Assembly (NCBI GenBank): GCA_041392065.1
Contig: JAWKMU010000001.1
Span: 651,056 to 715,055, forward strand
Reading direction: 5' to 3'
Origin: CAJQLB01 sp041392065
GTDB lineage: Bacteria; Bacteroidota; Bacteroidia; Flavobacteriales; Flavobacteriaceae
Length of the DNA stretch: 64,000 nt
Shown here: positions 25,760-35,805 of the stretch, in pieces
Numbering within the stretch: position 1 is the first letter of the stretch
How the letters are laid out: each line of letters starts with the position of its first letter
Position numbers and translations under genes: made by a program
Notes under the pieces: model-generated
The model's database searches: none
The model's input: only the letters and a program-made list of their open reading frames with translations
Told to the model about the DNA's origin: nothing

Positions 25760-26764
25760 TTGGAAGAAGTAAAACAATTAGTTACTGATATAAAAAATGG
25801 AAGTCTTAAGCCTATTTATTTTTTAATGGGAGAGGAGCCATACTACATTGATAAGATATCTGATTTTATTGAAGACAATGTGCTCACTGAAGAAGAAAAA
25901 GGATTTAATCAAATGGTGCTTTATGGTCGTGATATTTCTGTTGAAGATATTGTATCCAATGCAAAGCGTTATCCTATGATGGCTGAACGTCAGGTTGTGA
26001 TTGTTAAGGAAGCACAGGATTTATCCAAAACCATTGAAAAACTTGTTTCTTATGCTGAAAATCCGCAACCAACAACTGTACTTGTTATTAATTACAAGTA
26101 TAAAAAGATTGATAAGCGTAAAGCACTTTATAAATCTTTGCAAAAAAATAGTGTAGTTTTTGAAAGTAAAAAACTTTACGAAAATCAAGTAGCTGAATGG
26201 ATTAGACGCACCTTATCTCCAAAAGGCTACACAATTTCACCAAAGGCTGCTCAAATGCTTGTTGAGTTTTTAGGAACCGATTTAAGCAAGATTAATAATG
26301 AGTTAGAAAAACTTCAACTCATTATAAAAAAAGAGACTCAAATAACACCTGAGCTTATTGAAGAAAATATTGGAATATCAAAAGACTACAATAATTTTGA
26401 GTTACAAAAAGCTATTGGTAATAAAGATCATGTAAAAGCCTATAAAATTGTAAATTATTTTGCCGAAAATCCTAAAGACAATCCTATGGTTGTAACGGTT
26501 TCTTTACTTTTTAGTTTTTTCTCTCAATTGTTACAACTTCATGGTCTGCACGATAAATCTCCACGAGCTGTAGCTTCCTCTCTTAGAGTAAATCCTTACT
26601 TTGTAAACGATTATTTAACAGCAGCCAGAAACTATCCTATGAAAAAAGTAAGCAGTGTTATTGCAACTTTGCGTGAGTTTGATGTAAAAAGTAAAGGTGT
26701 TGGCGCAAACGCTATTCCTCAAGGAGATTTACTCAAAGAATTGATAGTAAAAATCCTAAATTGA
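25760..26764 (+). CDS. holA: DNA polymerase III delta subunit
   Basis: The delta subunit opens the sliding clamp within the clamp-loader complex. The product has the AAA+-like fold with KPIYFLMGEEPYYIDKISDF near the N-terminus, the region VVIVKEAQDL, and the C-terminal collar domain (about 210-330, with NNFELQKAIGNKD and LLFSFFSQLLQLHGL). Two TTG codons could start it. The one at 25760 gives 334 residues beginning MEEVKQLVTDIKNG, which fits the family and leaves room for the promoter box at 25716. The longer start at 25721 would lie inside that box. The 3' end converges with the DoxX gene, 3 bases apart. Confidence 0.9.
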   Translation: MEEVKQLVTDIKNGSLKPIYFLMGEEPYYIDKISDFIEDNVLTEEEKGFNQMVLYGRDISVEDIVSNAKRYPMMAERQVVIVKEAQDLSKTIEKLVSYAENPQPTTVLVINYKYKKIDKRKALYKSLQKNSVVFESKKLYENQVAEWIRRTLSPKGYTISPKAAQMLVEFLGTDLSKINNELEKLQLIIKKETQITPELIEENIGISKDYNNFELQKAIGNKDHVKAYKIVNYFAENPKDNPMVVTVSLLFSFFSQLLQLHGLHDKSPRAVASSLRVNPYFVNDYLTAARNYPMKKVSSVIATLREFDVKSKGVGANAIPQGDLLKELIVKILN

Positions 26765-26767
26765 TAC

Positions 26768-27142
26768 TTATTTTCTATCCAAAGAGTATTTTCCAGCTCC
26801 AGTAAAAGCTAATGCTAAAAATGCGACAGCATAAAATAATGCTTTTTCTTTAGTTCCAATAGGATCAGCAGCATGAACTACAAATGCTGCAACAAGCATT
26901 GTAATTAGTGCAGGAATTGCAGCCAATTTGGTTTTGTAACCAATGATGATTAGTATAGGTGCAACAAACTCACCAATAACAGTTAAGATAAGTGAGATTA
27001 CTGGACCTAATCCGATTGGGTCTCCAAAATCTGTAGGGTCTTTAAAAAGTTGTAATAATTTTCCGTAACCATGTGTTAGCATTAATGCTGAAACGCCAAC
27101 GCGTAATATTAATAATCCGAAGTCTTTGCTTGTTTTAAACAT
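26768..27142 (-). CDS. DoxX family membrane protein
   Basis: This 124-residue four-helix membrane protein has the DoxX pattern: GLLILRVGVSALMLTHGYGK at the N-terminus, then FVAPILIIIGYKTKLAAIPALITM and FYAVAFLALAFTGAGKYSLD at the end. DoxX proteins are small quinone-pool or redox-associated membrane proteins of ill-defined function. The DUF202 gene lies 20 bases upstream on the same strand, so they may be co-transcribed. Confidence 0.85.
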   Translation of the reverse strand: MFKTSKDFGLLILRVGVSALMLTHGYGKLLQLFKDPTDFGDPIGLGPVISLILTVIGEFVAPILIIIGYKTKLAAIPALITMLVAAFVVHAADPIGTKEKALFYAVAFLALAFTGAGKYSLDRK

Positions 27143-27162
27143 AATTTGGGGTTTTAGTAGTT

Positions 27163-27429
27163 TTAAGTTTTGTAATGTGTTCTTATAATTTTTCTCACTT
27201 TAATTAAACGTATGATGCCTATAATTAATATAATAGGCGAAATGCAAATTAAAATGATACCAAACGATTTTAAATCACTCAAAAACTCCAACTTTAAAAT
27301 CGTAATTCCAGTTCCTAAAATTACAATAAATGTTCTAAAGTAAGCTAAAAAAGTGCGCTCGTTTGCAAGTTTGGTTCTTTCTATTGCCAACCAATCTCTT
27401 GTAATTAGATTGTTGTCTTTTTCTGTCAT
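27163..27429 (-). CDS. DUF202 (YidH-like) membrane protein
   Basis: The 88-residue product has the DUF202 signature RDWLAIERTKLANERTFLAYFR (with the conserved ANERTFLAY stretch at 22-30) and two membrane helices (about 32-50 and 56-74). The family is of unknown function. It begins one base after the methyltransferase gene stop codon on the same strand, so translation is probably coupled. Confidence 0.85.
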   Translation of the reverse strand: MTEKDNNLITRDWLAIERTKLANERTFLAYFRTFIVILGTGITILKLEFLSDLKSFGIILICISPIILIIGIIRLIKVRKIIRTHYKT

Positions 27430-27430
27430 T

Positions 27431-29032
27431 TTAGCCTTTTAATAAGTTAACACTTACAGTTGCCAAATCGTTATTAGGAAACTTTGTAAAATGGTTGATG
27501 TCAGGATTTAAACCTGCTTCTTTGGCTATTTTGTTAAATACATCTACTTCAAGAATATATTGGTCAGAATATCCATGTGTTGCATCGTAAGCTGTAGCTG
27601 CTGTTTTTCCAATATTACTTGCAGTAAGCTTAGGGTTTATAGTATGCAGTTCAATGATAAGCAATCCAAATTTTTCAACATAAGGTTTCCATTTTTGCAA
27701 ATGTTCAAAAAGGGAATCTTCTACAAGATTATTGTTTAATCGTTTACCTTGCGATACATAAGCTCCTGAAGATTCGCTTATTCTACTGGTTGCTTTCTTT
27801 GGAGCTTCCCAAATTCGATTATGATCTAAAAAAGTTCTCACATTGAGTAAATCTTTTAAATCTATGTTGTAGTCCTCTTTTAAATCTTTAGCTAAAATAT
27901 CTGGTCTGCCAATGTCTCCCCAAATTACTTTTGCCCAAATATCTGCTTTAATTAAATTAGCTCTTGTAACTTTTAAAGCAGCTTGATTAAAATCTGCGCC
28001 AACCAATAACAATGGATGTTCATCCAGCATTTTTCCTCTAAGAGTTTGGTATTCTATAACATCAAAAATATGTTCTATAAAGGCACCATTACCACAGCCC
28101 ATATCTAAAATACCTTTAGGTTGCTCAGCTATAGGCTTGTTGAATAAATTGATAATGATTTGGTCTATAACTTTAAAATATGTTGAATGTGCACCACCAC
28201 TTCCCCAAACATTCATTTCTCTATGTACGTGCTTTTCTGTTTCGTTAGGAGAGTAGGTTTTTAGAATTAATGGATTGCCAAAAATTAGCTCATCTAATTG
28301 AACAAAGGTTGGAAGGTAAGATACTGTAACACCATAAGCACTCGCTCTTTTTGCAAAGAACAATCCTTCATCAGTAAAACGATACGTGTCATTTTTTTTG
28401 ATGAACCAGCCTAAATGTGTGAAGAAATCCAAGATTTTTTTAAAACTTTCTGGATTTTTATGAAATTCTTGAGCCCTAAAAGAAGCTTCCATAAAATATT
28501 TGTGAAACAAACCACTTACACCTAACAAAACGATAATTGGAGCCACAATAACACCTTCAATATGTTTTAGTATTTGATGTTCTATTGTGTTTTCTTCAAC
28601 TGTATTTAAACCAAACTTATTTTCATATTGCTTAAAAATCTGCTCGAGGGCTATAAAGGCATCAGCACCAATACGTTCTTCAGGAAACTTAACAGAATAG
28701 GACAATAGGTTTACAGCATCTGTATATAAATATGCCAAATTAAAAGCCTTTTCGGTGTGCTCATTAATTTGGTAGCTTACAGAGTTTGTTTTATTATTCT
28801 GATGTTGAGTGAGCCAACCTTGAGAGGCTAATATTCTTAAGGCTACGTTTAGATAACCTTCATTAGCACTAAATTTTTTTGTAAGTTCTGTTAGCTCAAC
28901 TTTTTTATGTTCGAGCAAAAAGGCTAAAACACCTTTCTTATTTAGTGCTGCTGTAGTAGTTGCAGTTGCTATTCCGTCTAAATGACGAAAAATAACAGAG
29001 CGAAGTTGTTCTTTGTCAGATTTTGAAAGCAT
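27431..29032 (-). CDS. SAM-dependent methyltransferase with two winged-helix-like domains
   Basis: The 533-residue product has a class I methyltransferase fold in its C-terminal half, with motif I ILDMGCGNG (308-316) and VGADFNQAAL (motif II). Two segments before it look like winged-helix/dimerisation domains (about 15-95, EGYLNVALRILASQGWL; and 155-235, ESFKKILDFFTHLGWFI), so this half appears duplicated. The arrangement resembles methyltransferases of the AprA-related type. No polyketide or peptide synthase lies nearby, so the substrate is unknown. It is followed by DUF202 and DoxX genes on the same strand. Confidence 0.78.
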   Translation of the reverse strand: MLSKSDKEQLRSVIFRHLDGIATATTTAALNKKGVLAFLLEHKKVELTELTKKFSANEGYLNVALRILASQGWLTQHQNNKTNSVSYQINEHTEKAFNLAYLYTDAVNLLSYSVKFPEERIGADAFIALEQIFKQYENKFGLNTVEENTIEHQILKHIEGVIVAPIIVLLGVSGLFHKYFMEASFRAQEFHKNPESFKKILDFFTHLGWFIKKNDTYRFTDEGLFFAKRASAYGVTVSYLPTFVQLDELIFGNPLILKTYSPNETEKHVHREMNVWGSGGAHSTYFKVIDQIIINLFNKPIAEQPKGILDMGCGNGAFIEHIFDVIEYQTLRGKMLDEHPLLLVGADFNQAALKVTRANLIKADIWAKVIWGDIGRPDILAKDLKEDYNIDLKDLLNVRTFLDHNRIWEAPKKATSRISESSGAYVSQGKRLNNNLVEDSLFEHLQKWKPYVEKFGLLIIELHTINPKLTASNIGKTAATAYDATHGYSDQYILEVDVFNKIAKEAGLNPDINHFTKFPNNDLATVSVNLLKG

Positions 29033-29100
29033 ATTAGTGCAATATACTTTAAAAATATAAAAAAGAATCCAATAAGGGATTTACAGTAAGTATTTTATGA

Positions 29101-31512
29101 TTAGCGAAGTTTAGGATAATCTTCTGGGCTTACCTCATGCATAATTTGATAAACAGCTTCAAAAATATCTTCGTTTGAAGGTTTGCTAAAATAATCACCA
29201 TCTGTTCCATAAGCTGGTCTGTGTTCTTTTGCTGTGAGTGTTTTTGGTTGGCTATCCAAATATTCATAAGCATTTTGAATATTTAATATTTCATCTAAAA
29301 TATAAGACGAAGCACCACCTGGAACATCTTCATCTATAACTAAAAGCCTATTTGTTTTAGCAACACTTTTTAAAATATCGTGATTAAGGTCAAACGGAAT
29401 AAGGGATTGCACATCTATTACTTCAGCATCAATTCCAACTTCTAAAAGCTCTTTTGCAGTTTCTTCAACCATTCTTAAAGTGGAACCGTAAGAAACCAAA
29501 GTAATATCTGTTCCTTCTTTTACAGTTTCAACAACACCAATTGGAGTTTTAAACTTGCCGATATTGTTTGGCATTTTTTCTTTTAATCGATAACCATTAA
29601 GACATTCAATAATTAAAGCTGGTTGATCACTTTCTAATAAAGTATTGTAAAAACCAGCAGCTATGGTCATATTTCTTGGTACAAGCACATAAACACCACG
29701 AATTAGGTTAAGAATGCCTCCAAGTTGAGAGCCTGAGTGCCAAATACCTTCAAGTCTATGACCTCTGGTTCTAATAATCATTGGCGCTTTTTGCTTACCA
29801 AGTGTTCTGTAATGTAAAGTAGCCAAATCATCACTGATTATTTGAAGTGCATACATTAAATAATCTAAATACTGAATTTCGGCAATTGGTCTTAAACCAC
29901 GCATAGCCATACCAATACCTTGACCAAGAATTGTAGCTTCTCGAATTCCTGCATCTGAAATACGTAACTCTCCATATTTTTCTTGTAAACCTTCCAGACC
30001 TTGATTTACATCTCCAATATTTCCAGAATCTTCACCAAAAATTAAAGCTTCAGGATAAGTGCTAAAAATAGCATCAAAATTATCTCTAATAATTATTCTG
30101 CCATCAACCATTTCTGCATCTTCGTTATAAGATGGTTTTACCTCTTTAATAAGCGTAGCTTTTTTATCAGACTCACTATATAAATGCGAACTGTATTTTG
30201 GTTGATTGATTTTAAAATACTGATTGATCCAATTTATTAAGGCTTGTTTGGCAGGAGAATTTTCAAAAGTAATATACTTTAAACTCTTTCTTGCAACAGA
30301 GATAACGTCCTTTTTAATAGGTTCATCTATAGCTGCTAAATCATTAATTAGTTTTGTGATAAAAACCTTATTAGAGCTTGTTGCAGCAACATTATTTAGT
30401 AAAGTGATTAGCTCAGTACGTTCTTGTAAAATTGGCTTTAAAAAGGCATCCCAAGCGGCTTTTTTTCCATCACGAACATCTTTTTTTAGTTTTCTGTCTA
30501 AATCTGACAGCTCTTCATTTGTTGCTATGTCGTTGGCAATAATCCATTCACGCATTTTAGCAATACAATCGTGTTCGCGTTCCCAAGTTAATCGTTCAGG
30601 AGATTTGTAGCGCTCATGTGAACCAGAAGTGGAATGACCTTGTGGTTGAGTTAATTCGGTTACATGAATTAAAACTGGAACATGCTCTTCTCTTGCTATT
30701 TTTGCAGCAATTAAGTAGGTGTCTATAAGTTTAGCATAATCCCAACCTTTTACTTTAAGTATTTCGTATCCATTTCCATGTTTGTCACGTTGAAATCCTT
30801 TAAGAATTTCAGAGATATTTTCTTTGGTAGTTTGATGTTTTGCGTGTACAGAAATGCCATATTCGTCATCCCAAACACTTATTACCATTGGGACTTGTAA
30901 AACTCCTGCAGCATTTATGGTTTCAAAAAAGATACCTTCACTTGTACTTGCATTGCCAATAGTTCCCCAAGCGACTTCGTTGCCGTTCTCTGAAAAATTA
31001 GTAGTATCAATGCCTTTTACATTTCTGTATATTTTTGAGGCTTGAGCAAGACCTAATAGTCGTGGCATTTGTCCTGCAGTAGGAGAAATGTCAGCACTAG
31101 AGTTTGGTTGTTTGGTTAAGTCTTTCCAATTGTAATTTTCATCGAGACTGTGAGTTCCAAAATGTCCTCCCATTTGTCTTCCAGCGCTCATTGGGTCTGC
31201 ATTTATGTCTGTGTGAGCATACAACCCTGCAAAAAATTGCTCAATTGTTAACTCACCAATTGCCATCATAAAGGTTTGGTCTCTGTAATATCCCGACCTA
31301 AAATCACCATTTTGAAATGCTTTTGCCATTGCTAATTGTGGCACTTCTTTTCCATCGCCAAAAATGCCAAATTTTGCTTTTCCAGTTAATACTTCACGAC
31401 GTCCTAATAAACTACATTCTCTACTGGTAACAGCAATGGTGTAGTCGTTAATGATTTCGTTTTTGAAATCAGTATAAGACATAGCTTTTGTGATATCTGG
31501 ATTTGTTTGCAT
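29101..31512 (-). CDS. Fused E1 (alpha+beta) subunit of a 2-oxoacid dehydrogenase
   Basis: This thiamine-diphosphate enzyme of 803 residues joins an alpha part (about 40-370) and a beta part (about 465-800), which are separate chains in most bacteria. Features are GQMPRLLGLAQASKIYR, the ThDP/Mg loop region GTIGNASTSEGIFFETINAA, GHSTSGSHERYKS (the phosphorylation-loop-like segment) and, in the beta part, IFGEDSGNIGDVNQGLEGLQ and IDVQSLIPFD. It decarboxylates a branched-chain or related 2-oxoacid as the first step toward an acyl-CoA. E2 and E3 are not in this window. Single-chain E1 of this kind is usual in Flavobacteriaceae. Confidence 0.92.
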   Translation of the reverse strand: MQTNPDITKAMSYTDFKNEIINDYTIAVTSRECSLLGRREVLTGKAKFGIFGDGKEVPQLAMAKAFQNGDFRSGYYRDQTFMMAIGELTIEQFFAGLYAHTDINADPMSAGRQMGGHFGTHSLDENYNWKDLTKQPNSSADISPTAGQMPRLLGLAQASKIYRNVKGIDTTNFSENGNEVAWGTIGNASTSEGIFFETINAAGVLQVPMVISVWDDEYGISVHAKHQTTKENISEILKGFQRDKHGNGYEILKVKGWDYAKLIDTYLIAAKIAREEHVPVLIHVTELTQPQGHSTSGSHERYKSPERLTWEREHDCIAKMREWIIANDIATNEELSDLDRKLKKDVRDGKKAAWDAFLKPILQERTELITLLNNVAATSSNKVFITKLINDLAAIDEPIKKDVISVARKSLKYITFENSPAKQALINWINQYFKINQPKYSSHLYSESDKKATLIKEVKPSYNEDAEMVDGRIIIRDNFDAIFSTYPEALIFGEDSGNIGDVNQGLEGLQEKYGELRISDAGIREATILGQGIGMAMRGLRPIAEIQYLDYLMYALQIISDDLATLHYRTLGKQKAPMIIRTRGHRLEGIWHSGSQLGGILNLIRGVYVLVPRNMTIAAGFYNTLLESDQPALIIECLNGYRLKEKMPNNIGKFKTPIGVVETVKEGTDITLVSYGSTLRMVEETAKELLEVGIDAEVIDVQSLIPFDLNHDILKSVAKTNRLLVIDEDVPGGASSYILDEILNIQNAYEYLDSQPKTLTAKEHRPAYGTDGDYFSKPSNEDIFEAVYQIMHEVSPEDYPKLR

Positions 31513-31532
31513 TAGTTGCGTTTAGGTCTCTG

Positions 31533-31563
31533 CAAATGTAATTAATTCGTTACGTTTTGGCAA
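31533..31563 (-). promoter_or_regulatory. Predicted promoter of the E1 dehydrogenase gene
   Basis: On the minus strand a TTG (31563-31561) is followed after 20 bases by TACATTTG (31540-31533). This matches the Bacteroidota -33/-7 arrangement, 21 bases before the ATG at 31512. Confidence 0.5.
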
Positions 31564-31685
31564 TGTGATTATGTGTTAATCTATTGTCAAATTATTAAAA
31601 ATGAATGTTATTTATTAACAGAAATGTAATGAATTCTAAAATATTGAAAAATTGTTGAGGATAATATAATTTGAAACACAGCTAT

Positions 31686-34520
31686 TTAGTACCATTTTCT
31701 TCTAAATAATCCTAATAAAGACCTAGGGTCTACTGTAAAAATAAAACGTATTTTTTGGTCATAATTAGGTTGTCCTATTTCCCATCCTAAGTTGGAATAG
31801 ATAGGAAAGTAAACTTCAAAATAATCGGTTACCAGATTTAATCTAATACCTGAATCGTAAACAAATTTTGCATTAGAAAATTTATTTTTTACAAGTCCTG
31901 CATCTGCATATCCTTGAACATATTTCCAAATGGTTGTGCTAAAGTTCATAGTTGTTAGCCACTGATTGGCAAAAGGTGTTTCTAATTTCGATTTAAAACC
32001 ACCTTCGGCAATGATAAGCTGTTGACTAAAAATACCAGAAGCTTCAGAACGACCTAAATAGTTATAATCAAATAAGTAATCTGTTGGTCTGTCTAAAGCA
32101 AAGCTAAAATAGTTTGAGTTTGCGTTATTTTTGTTATATATAAATGAACCAAGATAGAATCTTAAGTTGATTTGTCTATTGCTTTCAAAAAGTTTTCTGT
32201 ACTCATAATTTAGGGCAATTTTACCAAAGTTTTTAGATAATTGAAAATCGGCAAACCACTTGTAAAAATTAATCAAACCTGGATTTGTATCAATAAACTG
32301 AGCATTAAAAACAGCATAATCAGGTTCGTTGTTGTTGGTAATGTTATTAATGTCTGGGTCTTTTGAAATGTCAAGATACCTGAATTTTAATGCTTGAAAT
32401 TCGTTAGACCTAAAATTAGAATCATCTCTAAAATAAAAGGTCAAATCTGGCGAAATTACTCTGGCAAATAAATCTGGACCATAAGCCTCATATTTTACTG
32501 ATAAGCCATAGGAAAAGTTATAAAGGTTAGATTCTTCTATATTTTTGTTTATATAAACAGAAGCAGAACCTGTTAATGTTTTAGATTTGGTGCCATATTT
32601 TGGTGTAAACTTATAATTAAACCCTTTTCGTAATAAGGTTTTATTATAGACTTTGCCACCAAGCGTTAAGCCATCGTAGATATTGTTAAACTCAACATGA
32701 GGCATTAAAAACACCTGACTATAGTTAGGGTCTTCAATATCCTTAAATAGCCTTATTTGAAGAGGTTTATTGTTGGACAAGAATCCTTTTAACGATTTCC
32801 AATTATCACGCAAATTATACTCTGGGATAGTTTGATCAAAATTTAAAATGAGTTTGTCAGCATTGCTTTTTGGTATGGTTAAGGTTTCTTTCCCTGAAAC
32901 ATGATCTATCCAAATTTTAGAAACTATTGTATCTTCATTTAAAGAAAACAACGATATTGGCATCTTGTTGTCTCTTTTGTTTTTTATAGTCACTTTAACA
33001 GAGTCGTCAACCGTTTTTACTTTGCTGATTTTAAAATCTATCTTTTTTCTAGTCTTTAAATAATCTTCAAAAAACCAATCAATATTTTTATCTGTTTTGG
33101 ATTTTATTAAAGCCTCAAAATCTAAAGTTGAGGTTTGTTCTGTTTTGTAAGTAGTTAAAAACTCTTGTAAAGTTTTTTCAAGGATATCGTTATTAATATA
33201 ATCGTCTAAATAACGAAGCCCAATTCCAGCTTTATACTTGTTTGCCAACTCAGCATTAAAGCGCAGCAACTCATCTTTAGGCATAGCCAAAGGTTGATCT
33301 CTGTTGGTTCTGGCCATATGCATATAGGTAATGTTGTATTGGTCGTTAAAATATAAATCTGCAGCATGAAATGACCTAACTCCCCAAATGTTGGCAAACG
33401 TACCAAGAAGCTTCATGTCTGGATAATACTCTTCTATGTATTTCATAAAATAATAGATTTGAATACCATCTTTTAGCCATTGATCGTGTCTTGGATTAAT
33501 AAGTAGAGTATTGTCAAGATAATTGCTTAAAATGTTTTTTAGTAATTGAAGTTCAAATTGAAAATTTTTAGGAAAAGGCCTAATAAAATCAGGTAATTGA
33601 CTTAAACCATATACTGGATCTTTTTTGGCATCAATTTGAGTAACCAATAGTTTTTCGTGAGGATACTGACCTAAATGACGTGTTATAAAACCTGTAATTT
33701 GGTCTGTAATTATGGCTTTATCTGCTGGTGCTAAATCTTTTGAGGTTTGATCAGAAATGACCGAAAAGTTATCAGTTTGTATGGTTTTAAACTTTGGTAA
33801 ATACGTTAAAAATAATTTACTATCTACTCGATCTTTTCCAGCTAAAAGTACTGTTTGTGTATTTTCGTTCTGTTGCGTAGAAACTAAGTCTAACTCTGAA
33901 CTAAGCACATAATTTTTAGGAAATTCTGCTTCGATAGAAATATCTGATTTAGGTACAAATAAATCGTCTAAGTCTTTGTTGCTGTAATAATTCCATTTGC
34001 CATTATAAACAACAGGTGTTATGTACCAATATTTTAAATTTATTTCGTTCAATGCTGAAATACCATAACGCGTAAACTTATCGCTTGGCAGTTGAATTTT
34101 ATAAGTTAATGTAATGTTGTAACTTTGATTAGGTAACACTGGATTTTCTATGTTTACAGAAACTACGTCAATCTGGTCTTCTAAGCGATTAAAATTTAAC
34201 AACTTGTTTTGTTCATCTTTAATTGAAGTAATAACTGTAAAGCCACGCTCTTCATTTTTTGCAAAGTGAAAATTGGTACTGAATTCTTCTGTAAACCTAT
34301 TAGCCAAAGGTGTGTTTTTTGTTGAAAAACTGTTGCTCCAATCGTGTAGGTAAATGGTGCTTAAAGTATCATTTGAAGTGTTGGTGTAGGATATAAACTG
34401 ATTGACTGTAATGGTTTTTTCAGAAATGTTGAAGTTTGCCTTTATATCAATCTTATTCTGTGCAACAATAAGTTGACAAAACAGTAGGAAAACTAACAGA
34501 TATAGAGGCTTTATTTTCAA
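31686..34520 (-). CDS. M1-peptidase-like outer-membrane protein lacking the zinc site
   Basis: The signal peptide ends VAQ (residue 21). Residues 25-500 follow the M1 aminopeptidase layout (N-terminal beta domain, then a thermolysin-like domain). The catalytic motifs are gone, however. The GxMEN position reads YGLSQLP (304-310). Where HExxH should be is KNILS (328-332), and the third ligand glutamate is D351 in WLKDG. Residues from about 600 to 944 alternate polar and aromatic residues in strand-length blocks ending RRKWY, which fits an outer-membrane beta-barrel. It is therefore probably a non-peptidase surface protein. The start is TTG at 34520, and the upstream gene's stop lies one base away, so the two are probably translated from one message. 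Confidence 0.72.
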   Translation of the reverse strand: MKIKPLYLLVFLLFCQLIVAQNKIDIKANFNISEKTITVNQFISYTNTSNDTLSTIYLHDWSNSFSTKNTPLANRFTEEFSTNFHFAKNEERGFTVITSIKDEQNKLLNFNRLEDQIDVVSVNIENPVLPNQSYNITLTYKIQLPSDKFTRYGISALNEINLKYWYITPVVYNGKWNYYSNKDLDDLFVPKSDISIEAEFPKNYVLSSELDLVSTQQNENTQTVLLAGKDRVDSKLFLTYLPKFKTIQTDNFSVISDQTSKDLAPADKAIITDQITGFITRHLGQYPHEKLLVTQIDAKKDPVYGLSQLPDFIRPFPKNFQFELQLLKNILSNYLDNTLLINPRHDQWLKDGIQIYYFMKYIEEYYPDMKLLGTFANIWGVRSFHAADLYFNDQYNITYMHMARTNRDQPLAMPKDELLRFNAELANKYKAGIGLRYLDDYINNDILEKTLQEFLTTYKTEQTSTLDFEALIKSKTDKNIDWFFEDYLKTRKKIDFKISKVKTVDDSVKVTIKNKRDNKMPISLFSLNEDTIVSKIWIDHVSGKETLTIPKSNADKLILNFDQTIPEYNLRDNWKSLKGFLSNNKPLQIRLFKDIEDPNYSQVFLMPHVEFNNIYDGLTLGGKVYNKTLLRKGFNYKFTPKYGTKSKTLTGSASVYINKNIEESNLYNFSYGLSVKYEAYGPDLFARVISPDLTFYFRDDSNFRSNEFQALKFRYLDISKDPDINNITNNNEPDYAVFNAQFIDTNPGLINFYKWFADFQLSKNFGKIALNYEYRKLFESNRQINLRFYLGSFIYNKNNANSNYFSFALDRPTDYLFDYNYLGRSEASGIFSQQLIIAEGGFKSKLETPFANQWLTTMNFSTTIWKYVQGYADAGLVKNKFSNAKFVYDSGIRLNLVTDYFEVYFPIYSNLGWEIGQPNYDQKIRFIFTVDPRSLLGLFRRKWY

Positions 34521-34521
34521 A

Positions 34522-35778
34522 TTATCTAATCACGAATTTTAAAGGTTCAATTAGAATATTGTTTGTAGTGATGTAATAGATACCACTTGCTAATTTAGAC
34601 ACATCTATTGTTGGATTGGATGTATTACCAATATAAAGCTCACTTACTTTTTGGCCAAGCGCATTATAAATAGCTAAACTATTGATGTTGCTTTCTGAAA
34701 TGTTTAAAGTTAATTGGTCACTTACTACATTTGTTCCAACAATTTTAAAGCCATTATTATAAACTAAACTATCAATGTTTAATAGAGGTTCTGTGGTCTG
34801 CAATTCGATAGTTACAGGTAAGTGGTCGCTCATGGCATATAAAGCATCTCTAATAGTACTACTAAATTCAGCACCATCACAATCTGTAGAATTTATCTCT
34901 TGGTTATAACAATTAGGATTATTGTTATTGCCATAAACTTGGTAGCTGTCTGGCACATAGTAAACATCAGTATTGGTTAACAAATTTTCTGAAGTTAAAA
35001 TAAAATCGAATCTATCATCAAAACCACCAGTTGCTCCTCCTAATCCAGTTTGAGTTCTTGTAGATTGAGTAAATACATCTAAATAGTTGGTATTGTTGCT
35101 CCAGCTTCCAATTCGATTAGCAGGATCAACAAAAGCAATGTTGTTGGTAACATCGAGTAATTCTTGAAATGCAGGTTCAGACGATGTATATAAATTTAAA
35201 TCTCCTCCAAATATTACGTTACTCGTGTTTGGAAGTGTTTCCAGATAAGCGACCAAATCGTTTACCATATCAAGACGTAGTTGTTGGTTGGCAGTTCCAC
35301 TTGATGATTTTAAATGCGAAACAAACACATCTAAATATTTCGGATTGGTATTTTGATTGACAGTATTAAGCTTTAAGACATAATGGTTAAAATCTCGATA
35401 AGTAGTCGTTACAATATGTTGGCTTTCTAATAAAAATTTAGAACTGTCATAAAATATCATGTTTTGTAAGTCGTTTTGGTCTCCCAAATCGTCATCAGAG
35501 GTGTTTGGTTGAAATACAGCACGCTGGTAATTTGCGTTTATTGGCTGCATAATGTTTAAGATGTTGTTTGCTCCATCTTCGTTATTAAGCTCACAAATCA
35601 TAAAAATATCAGGACGATAATCATCAATAATTACAGCTAAATCCTGAATACGAGAAGCTGGAGCTTGTAAAGGATAGTTTAATACATTGTAAAACATCAT
35701 TTTTATGTTTTCCTGAGAAAACATTGTATTTGCAAAAAGGCAGACCGTTGTTAGCGTTATAACAATTTTTTTGTTCAT
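34522..35778 (-). CDS. Secreted endonuclease/exonuclease/phosphatase family protein with T9SS sorting domain
   Basis: A signal peptide (cut at MFSQ) leads into an EEP-fold domain (about 25-320) with MMFYNVLNYP (27-36), CELNNEDG, FVSHLKSSSG, FGGDLNLY and the C-terminal AMSDHLPVTIE, which carry the DNase I-type metal and histidine residues. The last 80 residues form a type IX secretion sorting domain (LAIYNALGQKVSELYIG ... LASGIYYI ... FVIR), so the protein should be exported across the outer membrane and attached or released. It may degrade extracellular nucleic acid or act on phosphodiesters. It begins a minus-strand pair with the M1-like protein. Confidence 0.88.
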   Translation of the reverse strand: MNKKIVITLTTVCLFANTMFSQENIKMMFYNVLNYPLQAPASRIQDLAVIIDDYRPDIFMICELNNEDGANNILNIMQPINANYQRAVFQPNTSDDDLGDQNDLQNMIFYDSSKFLLESQHIVTTTYRDFNHYVLKLNTVNQNTNPKYLDVFVSHLKSSSGTANQQLRLDMVNDLVAYLETLPNTSNVIFGGDLNLYTSSEPAFQELLDVTNNIAFVDPANRIGSWSNNTNYLDVFTQSTRTQTGLGGATGGFDDRFDFILTSENLLTNTDVYYVPDSYQVYGNNNNPNCYNQEINSTDCDGAEFSSTIRDALYAMSDHLPVTIELQTTEPLLNIDSLVYNNGFKIVGTNVVSDQLTLNISESNINSLAIYNALGQKVSELYIGNTSNPTIDVSKLASGIYYITTNNILIEPLKFVIR

Positions 35779-35805
35779 TATTTTTTAAAAAGATGTTCGG
35801 TTTAA

